In this document: piece after piece, positions 15,975-24,014 of the stretch
Numbering within the stretch: position 1 is the stretch's first letter
Layout of the letters: every line of letters begins with the position of its first letter
Assembly (NCBI GenBank): GCA_004298675.1
Contig: SCRI01000009.1
Location: forward strand, 1-30,156
DNA from: a bacterium
GTDB lineage: Bacteria; Vulcanimicrobiota; Vulcanimicrobiia; Vulcanimicrobiales; SCRA01
Length of the DNA: 30,156 nucleotides
Reading direction: 5' to 3'
Notes under the pieces: generated by a model
Database searches by the model: none
What the model was told of the DNA's origin: nothing
What the model saw: the letters and a program-made list of their open reading frames with translations, nothing else
Made by a program: the position numbers and the translations under genes

Positions 15975-16547
15975 GTGAATGCGCCCGCGATCGCGACCGG
16001 CGATGCCTTGATCATCGTCGATCCGCAAAACGACTTTCTCCCCGGCGGCACGCTTGCCGTAGCCGAGGGCAATCGGATCTTCGCGCCGATCAACGCGCTG
16101 GCGCCTCGCTTCCCGCGCGTCTACGCCACGCGCGATTGGCATCCGCGCGATCACGCCTACTTTCAAGCGCAAGGCGGACCGTGGCCGTATCACTGCATCG
16201 CGAACACGCCCGGCGCCGAGTTCTCAGCTCTACTCGAGCGTGCGCACGTGGACGTGGTGATCAGCAAAGGGACCGAACGCGAAACCGACGGTTACAGCGG
16301 CTTCGCCGGCACGGATCTCGCGCAACGCCTACAGCACGACGGCGTGCGCAGGCTCTTCGTCTGCGGTCTGGCAACGGACTATTGCGTGAAGGCTACCGCG
16401 TTGGAAGGCGTGGCACACGGCTTCGAGGTGTACGTGCTGGTGGACGCGATCGCCGCCGTCAACCTCGCGCCGGGCGACGAGGAGGCGGCACTCGAAGCCA
16501 TGCGCCGCGGCGGTGCGCGCTTGATCGTCAGCGCGCATCTGCGGTAA
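15975..16547 (+). CDS. pncA: Nicotinamidase/pyrazinamidase
   Basis: About 190 residues. It hydrolyses nicotinamide to nicotinate for NAD salvage. All catalytic and metal residues are visible (numbered from GTG 15975): D16 (IIVDPQNDF), K98 (VISKGTE), C137 (ATDYCVKATALEG), and metal ligands D54, H56 and H60 (TRDWHPRDH) and H73 (PYHCIANTPGAEF). The frame is open to a GTG at 15912, which would add 21 low-complexity residues and leave only 10 bases to the divergent gene; the shorter start matches normal family length. No Shine-Dalgarno is clear at either. The CoA-transferase promoter begins 35 bases after the stop codon. Confidence 0.93.
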   Translation: MNAPAIATGDALIIVDPQNDFLPGGTLAVAEGNRIFAPINALAPRFPRVYATRDWHPRDHAYFQAQGGPWPYHCIANTPGAEFSALLERAHVDVVISKGTERETDGYSGFAGTDLAQRLQHDGVRRLFVCGLATDYCVKATALEGVAHGFEVYVLVDAIAAVNLAPGDEEAALEAMRRGGARLIVSAHLR

Positions 16548-16582
16548 GTCTTTGTTGCGCGCGTTACAGCCAGCGAAATTCG

Positions 16583-16611
16583 TTTACATTCCGGCGGGGT
16601 GTTCCTATAAT
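16583..16611 (+). promoter_or_regulatory. Near-consensus sigma-70-type promoter for the CoA-transferase operon
   Basis: TTTACA (16583-16588) and a perfect TATAAT (16606-16611) are separated by exactly 17 bases. Transcription should begin about 7 bases past the -10, at 16617-16620, essentially on the ATG at 16619. No Shine-Dalgarno lies before that ATG, so a leaderless mRNA is likely. Confidence 0.8.
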
Positions 16612-16618
16612 CGAGCAC

Positions 16619-17278
16619 ATGCCCGCCGTACGAATGCTCGGCGCCGATGCCGCCATGCAGCTCGTCCAGACCGGCGCCACCATCATGGTGGGCGGCTTCG
16701 GCCTGGTTGGAGCTCCGCTCGCGCTCTTGGAGGCGTTAGGGCGCTCCGGCGCGAGCGAACTCACCGTTATCTCCAATAACCTCGGTGAGCCCGGCCAGGG
16801 CTTGGGTGCTCTGTTGCGCCAAGGGCGTATCGCACGAGCCATCGGTTCGTACTTCACCACCAACCCCGAGGTGATCGCTGCGTACCACGCAGGCCAACTC
16901 GAGGTCACGCTGCTGCCGCAAGGCACCATGATCGAGGCGATCCGCGCGGGGGGCGCGGGCATTCCGGCCTTCTTCACGCCGACCGGAGCGGGCACCGCGC
17001 TCGCGCAGGATAAGGAGACGCGCCGCTTCGGAGAGCGTCTGTGCGTGCTCGAGCAGGCGCTCTACGCCGACGTCGCACTCGTCAAAGCGCATCTGGCCGA
17101 TCGTCTGGGAAACCTCGTCTACGAGAAAACCGCGCGCAACTTCAACCCCGTCATGGCCACCGCTGCGCGTTGCGTGATTGCGGAGGTTGACCGTATCGTG
17201 GAGGTGGCGGAGCTCGATCCCGAGACGATCGTCACACCGCAGCTCTACGTGGACGTGCTCGTGGAGCGCGCGGCGTGA
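16619..17278 (+). CDS. scoA: 3-oxoacid CoA-transferase, subunit A
   Basis: A 219-residue alpha subunit of a family I CoA-transferase, which moves CoA from succinyl-CoA (or acetyl-CoA) to a 3-oxoacid. The family start VGGFGLVGAPLALLEAL and ELTVISNNLGEPGQGLGALL are clear, followed by YFTTNPEV and LLPQGTMIEAIRAGGAGIPAFFTPTGAGT. ATG 16619 was chosen as the first codon giving the conserved start; the open frame upstream is a shadow of pncA. It could be succinyl-CoA:acetoacetate (ScoAB) or 3-oxoadipate (PcaIJ) transferase. The IclR regulator in the same operon, a class that often controls 3-oxoadipate genes, slightly favours the latter, but no other aromatic-degradation gene is here. Confidence 0.92.
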   Translation: MPAVRMLGADAAMQLVQTGATIMVGGFGLVGAPLALLEALGRSGASELTVISNNLGEPGQGLGALLRQGRIARAIGSYFTTNPEVIAAYHAGQLEVTLLPQGTMIEAIRAGGAGIPAFFTPTGAGTALAQDKETRRFGERLCVLEQALYADVALVKAHLADRLGNLVYEKTARNFNPVMATAARCVIAEVDRIVEVAELDPETIVTPQLYVDVLVERAA

Positions 17279-17925
17279 GCGCGGAGATGCGGGAGCGCAT
17301 CGCGCGTCGCGCCTTGGAGGAGTTGCCCGCCGGCAGCGTCGTCAATCTGGGCGTCGGCATCCCCACGCTCATCGCCACGCTTGCGCAGGCGCGCGGGCGC
17401 ATCTTCATCCACTCCGAGAACGGCATCCTCGGCGCGGGTCCGCGCCCGCCCGAAGGCGCGATCGATCCCATGCTGGTCGACGCCGGAAAACGCCCGATCA
17501 CCGCGAGCCCCGGAGCCTCGTATTTCGACTCGGCGCTCTCCTTCGCGATGATCCGCGGCGGACACATCGACGTCGCCGTTCTCGGCGCGCTGCAAGTCGA
17601 CGCTCGAGGCCGCGTCGCCAACTGGGCCATGCCCGGGCAGCCGATCCTCGGCGTGGGCGGGGCCATGGATCTGCTCGGCGGAGCGCGGCGCGTCGTGGTC
17701 ACGATGACGCACCTCTCCAACGCGGGCGAGCCGAAGATCGTGCCGGAGCTGACGTTGCCGATCGGGAGCCTGCGCAGTGTCGACGTCATCGTCACCGACT
17801 ACGGCGTGCTCGACGTCACCGACGGCGCGCTGGTCTTGCGCGAGTTGGCGACGGACGTCACGCTGGAGCACTTCACGCAGGCGACGCCCGCGCCGTTCAG
17901 CCTTGGCGTGCAGCGCACGCGATGA
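17275..17925 (+). CDS. scoB: 3-oxoacid CoA-transferase, subunit B
   Basis: A 216-residue beta subunit, partner of the gene it overlaps by 4 bases (GTGA). The catalytic Glu that forms the glutamyl-CoA thioester is E48 in IHSENGILG. Further family motifs are VVNLGVGIPTLIA, YFDSALSFAMIRGGHIDVAVLGALQVD, and AMPGQ with GVGGAMDLL. Ends by overlapping the IclR start (ATGA at 17922). Both subunits are full length and carry all recognisable motifs. Confidence 0.94.
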   Translation: MSAEMRERIARRALEELPAGSVVNLGVGIPTLIATLAQARGRIFIHSENGILGAGPRPPEGAIDPMLVDAGKRPITASPGASYFDSALSFAMIRGGHIDVAVLGALQVDARGRVANWAMPGQPILGVGGAMDLLGGARRVVVTMTHLSNAGEPKIVPELTLPIGSLRSVDVIVTDYGVLDVTDGALVLRELATDVTLEHFTQATPAPFSLGVQRTR

Positions 17926-18743
17926 AAGATCGCGGGGAGCGAGCGACACCCACGGAACTCGAGCGCTACCGCGTGGGGTCCCTCAGCAAGGGCCTGCGCA
18001 TCCTCGCGCTACTGTGCAGCAGCGAACGGGCGATGTCGCTCTCCGAACTGGCCGAGCGTCTAGGGTGGAACCGCACCACCGCCTATCGCTTCATGGCGAC
18101 GCTGCAGGCCGACGGCTACGTCGATCAAGATCCCGTCACCAAGACGTACGCGTTAACGGCGCGCGTCATGGACCTCGGCTTCAGCTACCTCAATGCGTTG
18201 AGTTTTCCCGAGCGCAGCCTGCCCTATCTCAACCGCCTCTCGGCGGTCACCGGTCACTCCTGCAATCTCTCCGTGCTGGACGGCGCCGAGATCGTCTACG
18301 TCGCGCGCGTGGCCTCGCGCTCGTTGCTCTCCATCAACCTCCACGTAGGGTCGCGCCTGCCGGCGTACTGTACCTCGATGGGCAAAGTCTTGCTGGCCTG
18401 GCTCCCGCCGCGGGAGCTGCGGAGCGTTCTCGCCGGCCTGCGCATCGAGGCGCGCACCGCCAAGACGGTTCGCAACGCCGAAGAGCTCTTGCGCCTGCTC
18501 GGCACGACGCGGCGCAACGGCTACGCCGTCAACGACCAGGAGCTGGAGATCGGCGTGCGCTCCGCTGCCGCCCCAATTCGCGACGGCAAACAGCGCGTCA
18601 TCGCCGCGCTCAACGTCTCCGTACCCGCCGCGCACTGCACGCTCTCACAGCTCATGCGCGACGTCGTGCCGCGCGTTCTCGAAGCGGCACGCGACATCTC
18701 AACCGCGATTGGACAGCGAACTCCAGAAAGGCTGCATCGATGA
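17922..18743 (+). CDS. IclR-family transcriptional regulator
   Basis: A 273-residue regulator. The N-terminal winged helix-turn-helix starts at about residue 18 with the family phrase VGSLSKGLRILALL, followed by MSLSELAERLGWNRTTAYRF as the recognition region. The C-terminal effector domain (about 95-265) has SVLDGAEIVYVARV, LPAYCTSMGKVLLAWL and NDQELEIGVRSAAAPI, all standard. It resembles the PcaR/PobR branch, which senses 3-oxoadipate or aromatic acids, but the ligand is not certain. It lies inside the scoAB transcript (4-base overlaps on both sides), an unusual place for an IclR gene and consistent with autoregulation of the operon. Confidence 0.92.
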   Translation: MKDRGERATPTELERYRVGSLSKGLRILALLCSSERAMSLSELAERLGWNRTTAYRFMATLQADGYVDQDPVTKTYALTARVMDLGFSYLNALSFPERSLPYLNRLSAVTGHSCNLSVLDGAEIVYVARVASRSLLSINLHVGSRLPAYCTSMGKVLLAWLPPRELRSVLAGLRIEARTAKTVRNAEELLRLLGTTRRNGYAVNDQELEIGVRSAAAPIRDGKQRVIAALNVSVPAAHCTLSQLMRDVVPRVLEAARDISTAIGQRTPERLHR

Positions 18744-20011
18744 ACGACAACCGGATCTCGCGCTCGACGTTCGCCAAGGGCCTCGGCCTCGGGGCCGTCG
18801 TAGCCGCCGCCGGCTTCCCCGCCTTTATCCCTAGGATCGGCGAGGCCGCCGATACGATCAAAATCGGTCAAATCGAGGAGCTCACCGGCGTCTATGCGGC
18901 TCCCGCCGGCAACGAGGTGCGCGGCGCGCAGCTGGCCGTCGACGCGTGGAACAGACGCGGCGGCGTACTGGGCCGCAAAGTCGAGGTGGTCCTCGAAGAC
19001 GACGGCAACAACCCCGGCAACGCCGTCTTGAAGGCTCGCAAGCTCGTGAATCAGGACAGGGTCGACGCGCTGCTGGGCACGCTCAACAGCGGCTCCTCGC
19101 TCTCGGTCAGCGGAGCCGCCAATACGATGGGCGTCTTCTTCATGGATTCCGGCGGACACGCCGACGAGATCTCGGGCAGCAAGTGTCACTGGAACACCTT
19201 CCAGGTCCCTCATACGACGTGGATGCTGGCTCAAGCCACCGGCTACTCGATCGCGAAGAAATTCGGCAAGAAGTGGTACATGATCACGCCGGACTACGCC
19301 TTCGGCCACGCCTTGGCCGCGGCGTACGAAGATCTCGCCAAACGCATTGGCTGCACCATCGTCGCCAACGAGCTGACGCCGCTGGGGACGAGCGACTTCA
19401 GCCCCTATCTCACGAAGGTCGAGGGTGCCAAGCCCGATTGCCTCTTGGTGCTGGTGCAGGGAGCCGACTGGGTGAACTGCATGAAGCAAGCCAGCTCGTT
19501 CGGCCTCTTCAAGAAACTGCCGGTCGCCGGTCCCTATGTGGAGATGGAGAACGTGTGGGCGCTCTCGCCCGAGCTGCGGGTCGGGTACTGGGGCTGCGAG
19601 TGGTACTACAAGCACGATCTCGTCCTCGGCAAAGGCAACACCACAGGGCGGCAATTCGTCGACGCCTATCGCAAGCAGTTCGGTACTCCGCCCACCGAGC
19701 GCAACTGTTTCGCCTACGTGGCCATGGATCGGCTGCTCTGGGCGATGAGCGACGCCAAGTCCACCGATCCGGTGAAGGTTGCTCGCGCGCTCGAAGATAC
19801 CAAGTTTCACTCGCTCTGGCAGGGCACTCCGTACTTCCGCAAGGCCGACCACTCCCTGATGTGGCCGATGTGGTTCGGGCGCCTGCGTCCGAACGGCACG
19901 CCCGAGGACAAGTACGACGTCGTCGAGATCATCGACCGTCAGGAGCCGGAGGCGATCGCCAAGAGCGCCGCCGATCAGGCGACGCTCTGCCGGCTCGACT
20001 ATCCGTCGTAG
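18740..20011 (+). CDS. ABC transporter substrate-binding protein, branched-chain amino acid/amide type
   Basis: A 423-residue periplasmic binding protein of the LivJ/AmiC type I fold. The N-terminus ISRSTFAKGLGLGAVVAAAG is an export signal resembling Tat signals but with only one Arg of the pair, so Sec or Tat is open. The mature part starts with TIKIGQIEELTGVYAAPAGN and continues with NEVRGAQLAVDAWNRRGGVLG, the family opening. Substrate may be an amino acid, amide, urea or aromatic acid. ATG overlaps the IclR stop (ATGA). No permease or ATPase gene accompanies it, so it must share a transporter encoded elsewhere or act as a sensor partner. With the CoA-transferase it suggests uptake of the compound whose 3-oxoacid product is activated, by inference. 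Confidence 0.9.
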   Translation: MNDNRISRSTFAKGLGLGAVVAAAGFPAFIPRIGEAADTIKIGQIEELTGVYAAPAGNEVRGAQLAVDAWNRRGGVLGRKVEVVLEDDGNNPGNAVLKARKLVNQDRVDALLGTLNSGSSLSVSGAANTMGVFFMDSGGHADEISGSKCHWNTFQVPHTTWMLAQATGYSIAKKFGKKWYMITPDYAFGHALAAAYEDLAKRIGCTIVANELTPLGTSDFSPYLTKVEGAKPDCLLVLVQGADWVNCMKQASSFGLFKKLPVAGPYVEMENVWALSPELRVGYWGCEWYYKHDLVLGKGNTTGRQFVDAYRKQFGTPPTERNCFAYVAMDRLLWAMSDAKSTDPVKVARALEDTKFHSLWQGTPYFRKADHSLMWPMWFGRLRPNGTPEDKYDVVEIIDRQEPEAIAKSAADQATLCRLDYPS

Positions 20012-20024
20012 TGCCCCAAATCCA

Positions 20025-20954
20025 TCAGGCACCTACGAGGCGGCGCTCGTTGCTCGCGCGATCGTGAACGAGCGCCCCTTCGCGGGCCAAGCCCAAGACC
20101 CACGTCTCACAGGCCACGCGGTGGCGTGCGAAGCAGGCGCGCATCGACGCCGCAATCTCCATAGCGTTGCCGTCGACCAGCGCCAAGACACTGGGGCCGG
20201 CGCCGGAGAGTGCGATGCCGAGCAGACCGCTGTGCTCCAGGCGCAGTGCTTCATCCAAACCCGGCACGAACGCCGAGCGGTACGGCTGGTGGAGGCGATC
20301 CTGCATCGCTACGCGCAGGTGCGCGAGGTTACCGCTCGCGAGCGCCGCCCCCAAGAGCGCGGCACGCTGCACGTTGTAGACGCTGTCCTCCTTTGCGTAG
20401 GCCTGCGGCAGCACGGCGCGGGCCTGCGCTGTGGCGAGCTCCAGCTGCGGCACCGCGATGATGGCGCGCACGCCCGCGGGCGGATTGAAGCGCAGATAGG
20501 TCGGCATCGCGTCGCCTTGCTGCGCCGCCACGACGATGCCGCCCAGGAGCGCCGGGGTGGAGTTGTCGGGATGCCCCTCCAGTCCGCAGGCCAATTCCAC
20601 CAAACGCTCGGCGGGCGTCTCCAGCTCGTTCGCGGCGTCTGCCACCAGCAGACCTAACACCAGCGCCGCCGCGCTCGAGCCCAGGCCCTTGCCCAACGGT
20701 AGCGGGTTCTCCACGACCAGCTCGCCGCACGGCAGCTCGGCGTCGGCGCCAAGCAACGCGCGCATGCCGCGCACGATCTCGCCTTCGAAGCCGCCATGCG
20801 TCGGCATCTGCGGGCCGGGGAGAAAACGCGTGCGAAACGGCCCTTCGTCACGATGCAAGGTGGCGCGCAAGCGCAACTCGAGGGCGATGCCGACGGCATC
20901 GAACCCGGAGCCGAGATTGGCGCTTGAGGCGGGCACCTCGAAATCGATGCGCAT
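20025..20954 (-). CDS. thrB: Homoserine kinase
   Basis: A 309-residue GHMP-family kinase that phosphorylates homoserine to O-phosphohomoserine. N-terminal VPASSANLGSGFDAVGIAL and the ATP-binding loop PLGKGLGSSAAAL (residues 85-97) are diagnostic, as are the C-terminal GIALSGAGPSVLAL and the substrate segment EGHPDNSTPALLGG. ATG starts 3 bases after the thrC stop; GGAGAAG inside the end of thrC serves as ribosome-binding site. Together with thrC it completes the last two steps of threonine synthesis. Homoserine dehydrogenase is not in this window. Its stop lies 13 bases from the convergent binding-protein gene. Confidence 0.96.
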   Translation of the reverse strand: MRIDFEVPASSANLGSGFDAVGIALELRLRATLHRDEGPFRTRFLPGPQMPTHGGFEGEIVRGMRALLGADAELPCGELVVENPLPLGKGLGSSAAALVLGLLVADAANELETPAERLVELACGLEGHPDNSTPALLGGIVVAAQQGDAMPTYLRFNPPAGVRAIIAVPQLELATAQARAVLPQAYAKEDSVYNVQRAALLGAALASGNLAHLRVAMQDRLHQPYRSAFVPGLDEALRLEHSGLLGIALSGAGPSVLALVDGNAMEIAASMRACFARHRVACETWVLGLAREGALVHDRASNERRLVGA

Positions 20955-20957
20955 CGG

Positions 20958-22277
20958 TTACTTCTTCTCCTTCAGCATGGCAGAGAGCACGGCGTCGACC
21001 GACTTGGCGACCGGCTCCGGTGTCAGGGGCTCGACCACGGACGAGTCCTTGAGGACATGGCCGGTCAAGATGCAGACGACGTCCTCGCCGCCGCTGAGCA
21101 CGCCTTGCCGGCGCAGCACGCGCACGCCCGCCAGCGAGGCGGCTGAGGCCGGCTCGCAGCCTAAGCCGTCGCTGCCGATCGCCCGGCGTGCCTGCAGGAT
21201 CTCGTCGTCGGAGACGGCCAGCGCCAAACCGTCGCAGGCACGCAGCTCCCGCCGCGCCTTGCGCCAGGAGACGGGGTTGCCGATCCGGATGGCACTCGCC
21301 ACGGTCTGCGCCTTCACCGGCTCGAGGTCCGCGCCGCTCTGCCAGGCCTTGGCGAACGGTGCCGCTCCCTCGGCCTGTACCACGCACAGCCGCGGGAGCC
21401 GGTCGGCTAGGCCCAGCGCCAACGCCTCGCGGAAGCCCTTGCCCAGTGCGCTGACGTTGCCGAGGTTCCCGCCCGGCAGCACCACCCAGTCGGGGGCGCG
21501 CCAGCCACGCTGCTCGAGCAGCGCAAAGGCCACGCACTTCTGCCCTTCGATGCGATACGGATCCACGGAGTTCACCACCGCGACCTCGCGTGAGGCCGCG
21601 CCCACCGCGCGTGCCAACTCCAGCGCGTCGTCGAAGTCGCCCTCGACCGTCAACACGTGTGCACCGTATGCCAGCGTCTGCGCGATCTTGGCCTGCGAGA
21701 CGCCGCCGGCCGGGGCTAAGACGAAGGCTCCCATGCCGGCCCGCGCGGCATAGGCCGCCATCGCCGCCGAGGTGTTACCGGTGCTCGCGCAGAGTGCGGC
21801 GCGCGAGTTGCGCGCCGCCGCGAAGGAGATCGCGACGGTCATCCCGGCATCCTTGAACGACCCGCTGGGGTTGCGTCCGCAGTGGTAGACGTTCAGGCGC
21901 TCCACGCCGCCGAACGCGGCGCTGCGCGGTGCCTCTTGCAGCGGAATCTCGTTCTCGTCGAGCGAGACGATGCGCGCGGGATCCAGGTGCGGCAGCAGCT
22001 CGCGATAGCGCCACACCCCGCTGCGATCGGCGGCGCTGGAACCCTTGCTGCGCTCGCGCAGGATCTGCACCAGCGCCTCGCGGCCGATGCCGCGCGGCGC
22101 CGCGAACTCGAGCAGCCCGCCGCAGCGCGGACAGGCCGTGCCGTCGATCGCCTCGCCGCCACACCCGGCTTCAGCGCAGCGCAGTGGCTCCGGCCCGCCC
22201 ACTCCGTCCCAGCCTGCGCCGGTGCCGGCTGCAGCTTCGGGGTCGGCGCACCGCAGGCGCGCCAACGTCTTCTCCAT
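20958..22277 (-). CDS. thrC: Threonine synthase
   Basis: A 439-residue PLP enzyme converting O-phosphohomoserine to threonine. The PLP Lys is K142 in NPSGSFKDAGM; the phosphate-binding and family segments CASTGNTSAAMAAYAARAG and LPGGNLGNVSALGKGF follow. An N-terminal four-cysteine cluster (C34, C39, C49, C52) looks like a zinc ribbon, as in several bacterial and archaeal threonine synthases, and the length fits. ATG 22277 has GAGGAG (22287-22292) 9 bases upstream. The gene is preceded by the leader peptide and terminator described separately, and by thrB immediately downstream. Confidence 0.96.
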   Translation of the reverse strand: MEKTLARLRCADPEAAAGTGAGWDGVGGPEPLRCAEAGCGGEAIDGTACPRCGGLLEFAAPRGIGREALVQILRERSKGSSAADRSGVWRYRELLPHLDPARIVSLDENEIPLQEAPRSAAFGGVERLNVYHCGRNPSGSFKDAGMTVAISFAAARNSRAALCASTGNTSAAMAAYAARAGMGAFVLAPAGGVSQAKIAQTLAYGAHVLTVEGDFDDALELARAVGAASREVAVVNSVDPYRIEGQKCVAFALLEQRGWRAPDWVVLPGGNLGNVSALGKGFREALALGLADRLPRLCVVQAEGAAPFAKAWQSGADLEPVKAQTVASAIRIGNPVSWRKARRELRACDGLALAVSDDEILQARRAIGSDGLGCEPASAASLAGVRVLRRQGVLSGGEDVVCILTGHVLKDSSVVEPLTPEPVAKSVDAVLSAMLKEKK

Positions 22278-22295
22278 CGTGCCCTACTCCTCGTG

Positions 22296-22338
22296 AAACA
22301 AGCAGAGACGCCCCCGGCCTGTGAGCCGGGGGCGTCTC
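22296..22338 (-). terminator. Intrinsic terminator of the thr attenuator
   Basis: Read on the minus strand: GAGACGCCCCCGGC, loop TCACAG, GCCGGGGGCGTCTC (a perfect 14-bp stem, 22338-22305), then TGCTTGTTT. It lies between the leader peptide stop and the thrC ribosome-binding site, where it can only be useful if conditionally bypassed. Confidence 0.88.
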
Positions 22339-22362
22339 GTGGGTCCGCTCGATCGCGCCGAC

Positions 22363-22440
22363 CTACTGCAACGCCGCTCCCGCCCACAGTCCGAAACCGC
22401 GGGTAATCGTCGTAGTAGTCGTAATAATCATCGCGTACAT
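22363..22440 (-). CDS. thrL: thr operon leader peptide
   Basis: A 25-residue open frame, ATG at 22440 to TAG at 22363. Residues 4-13 read MIITTTTTIT: six Thr codons (ACG, ACT, ACT, ACG, ACG, ACC) and three Ile codons (ATT) within 13 residues, against eight Thr and four Ile in E. coli ThrL. The remainder, RGFGLWAGAALQ, is ordinary. Its role would be control by ribosome stalling rather than as a protein. It happens to lie in frame with a long open stretch antisense to glcD, which hides it from gene finders. A weak GAAGCG lies just before the ATG; a -10-like TATACT ends 10 bases upstream, so the 5' leader would be only a few bases long. Confidence 0.85.
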   Translation of the reverse strand: MYAMIITTTTTITRGFGLWAGAALQ

Positions 22441-22560
22441 CGCTTCGCACAGTATATCGGCAGCGGCAGCAAATTCCTTCACCCTGGCGGGTGATCTCTG
22501 CCCGTCGCCGCGAGCCGCCGCGCGCGAAGGCGCGACCGCCCAGGTGCGGAACACCTTGCG

Positions 22561-23988
22561 ATGCTGCACAGCGCTCCACTCCCCGCGCGCCTCCTCGACG
22601 AGCTGCGGCGCATCCTCCCACGCCCTGGTGCCGTGCTCGACGCGCGCGAAGACCTCATGGTCTACGGTTACGACGGCACCTGGTACGAAGGCTTTCCCCA
22701 GGTCGTGGCGATCCCCGATAGCGCCGAGCAGATCGCGCAGATCGTGCAGCTGGCCAATCGGGAGCGCCTGGCCGTGACGCCCCGCGCCATGGGTTCGAGT
22801 CTCTCCGGCGGACCGGTGCCGCTGCGCGGCGGGATCGTGCTGGACACCAAGCGCATGAACCGCATTCTCGAGATCGACGAGGTGAACTTCCTGGCGGTGG
22901 TGCAGCCCGGTGTCATCAATGCCGATCTGCAGGCCGCGGTGGAGCGCCGCGGCCTCTTCTATCCGCCGGATCCAAGCTCGATGCGCCAGTCGGCGATCGG
23001 TGGCAACGTGGCGGAGAATGCCGGCGGGTCGCGGTGTCTGAAGTACGGCGTCACCTCGGACTACGTCATGGGGCTGCAAGTCGTGCTGCCCACCGGCGCG
23101 ATCATCCGCACCGGCGGCAAGATGGTGAAGAACGTCACCGGCTACAACTTGCGCGCGCTCTTCACCGGAGCTGAGGGGACGCTCGGAGTGATCACTGAGG
23201 CGACGCTGCGTCTGCTGCGCAAGCCGCCGTTCTCGCTGACCGCCATGGCGGTCTTCGCCTCGATCGCGGATGCCGCGCGCTGCGTCACCGAGATCATGAG
23301 CGCGGGCCTGACGCCGTGCGCCCTCGAGATGATGGACGACGTCACGATGGCGTGCGTCGAGGAGATGTTCCACCTCGGTCTGCCGGTCGAGCGCGAAGCG
23401 ATCCTGCTCGTTGCCGTCGACGGCGGCCAGCGCGAGCTCGTCGAGGCGGAGATGGAGGCGGTTTCGGGACTTGCGCGAGCGGCCGGCGCCGTGGAGGTCC
23501 GCGTCGCCGCCGACGCCGCGGAGTCCAGCGCGCTGTGGCAGGCGCGCCGCGGCATCAGCCCCGCGCTGGCGCGCAAGCGGCCCAACAAGCTGGGCGAAGA
23601 CGTCTCCATCCCGCGCTCCGAGATTCCGCGCATGGTGCGCGCGGTGCGCGCGATCGCCTCCAAGTACGCGCTGACCATCCCGCTCTTCGGGCACGTCGGC
23701 GATGGGAATCTCCATCCCAACATTCTCTGCGACCGTCACGACGCCGCAGAGTTGGAGCGCGTGGGTGCGGCCGCGCGCGAGATCTTCGAGGCCGCTGTGG
23801 CCTGCGGCGGGACGCTCTCGGGGGAACACGGCATCGGTTTGCTCAAGAAGCAGTTCATCGAGCTCGACTTGGGCAGCGAACAGGTCGAGGCGATGCGCCG
23901 TATCAAGGCGGCGCTCGATCCCAACGGCATCATGAATCCCGGGAAGATCTTCCCCGAGCCCGGCGGGGTCGGCGCCTTCAAGTTGTAA
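22561..23988 (+). CDS. glcD: FAD-linked oxidase, glycolate oxidase subunit GlcD type
   Basis: A 475-residue flavoprotein of the FAD-binding PCMH/VAO superfamily, predicted to oxidise glycolate or D-lactate. The FAD domain (about 35-215) has PRAMGSSLSGGPVPL, PPDPSSMRQSAIGGNVAENAGG and the hallmark YGVTSDYVMGLQVVLPTG. The C-terminal cap domain (about 230-470) includes IPLFGHVGDGNLHPNI (catalytic His), GGTLSGEHGIGLLKKQF and the ending ALDPNGIMNPGKIF, all typical of GlcD. No strong Shine-Dalgarno precedes ATG 22561; a small hairpin GGTG-CGGAA-CACC lies at 22537-22549. The gene diverges from the thr operon and is followed 26 bases later by glcF. D-lactate or 2-hydroxyglutarate dehydrogenases of the same family are alternatives. 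Confidence 0.92.
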   Translation: MLHSAPLPARLLDELRRILPRPGAVLDAREDLMVYGYDGTWYEGFPQVVAIPDSAEQIAQIVQLANRERLAVTPRAMGSSLSGGPVPLRGGIVLDTKRMNRILEIDEVNFLAVVQPGVINADLQAAVERRGLFYPPDPSSMRQSAIGGNVAENAGGSRCLKYGVTSDYVMGLQVVLPTGAIIRTGGKMVKNVTGYNLRALFTGAEGTLGVITEATLRLLRKPPFSLTAMAVFASIADAARCVTEIMSAGLTPCALEMMDDVTMACVEEMFHLGLPVEREAILLVAVDGGQRELVEAEMEAVSGLARAAGAVEVRVAADAAESSALWQARRGISPALARKRPNKLGEDVSIPRSEIPRMVRAVRAIASKYALTIPLFGHVGDGNLHPNILCDRHDAAELERVGAAAREIFEAAVACGGTLSGEHGIGLLKKQFIELDLGSEQVEAMRRIKAALDPNGIMNPGKIFPEPGGVGAFKL

Positions 23989-24014
23989 GGTGCTCTGGCG
24001 AGGAGTTCGAGCGC

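Larger units (their letters stand above)
22278..22456 (-). promoter_or_regulatory. Threonine/isoleucine transcription attenuator upstream of thrCB
   Basis: On the minus strand in order: a -10-like TATACT (22451-22456), a 25-codon leader ORF rich in Thr and Ile codons (22440-22363), a 14-bp terminator hairpin followed by a T-rich run (22338-22296), then the thrC ribosome-binding site (22287-22292) and ATG. This is the architecture of the E. coli thrL leader. When charged tRNA-Thr or tRNA-Ile is scarce, a ribosome stalled on the Thr/Ile run would favour an antiterminator; otherwise the terminator stops transcription. I did not find a convincing single antiterminator pairing by eye: only short complementarities exist, such as GTGGG in the leader ORF with CCCAC just before the terminator. 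Confidence 0.85.
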
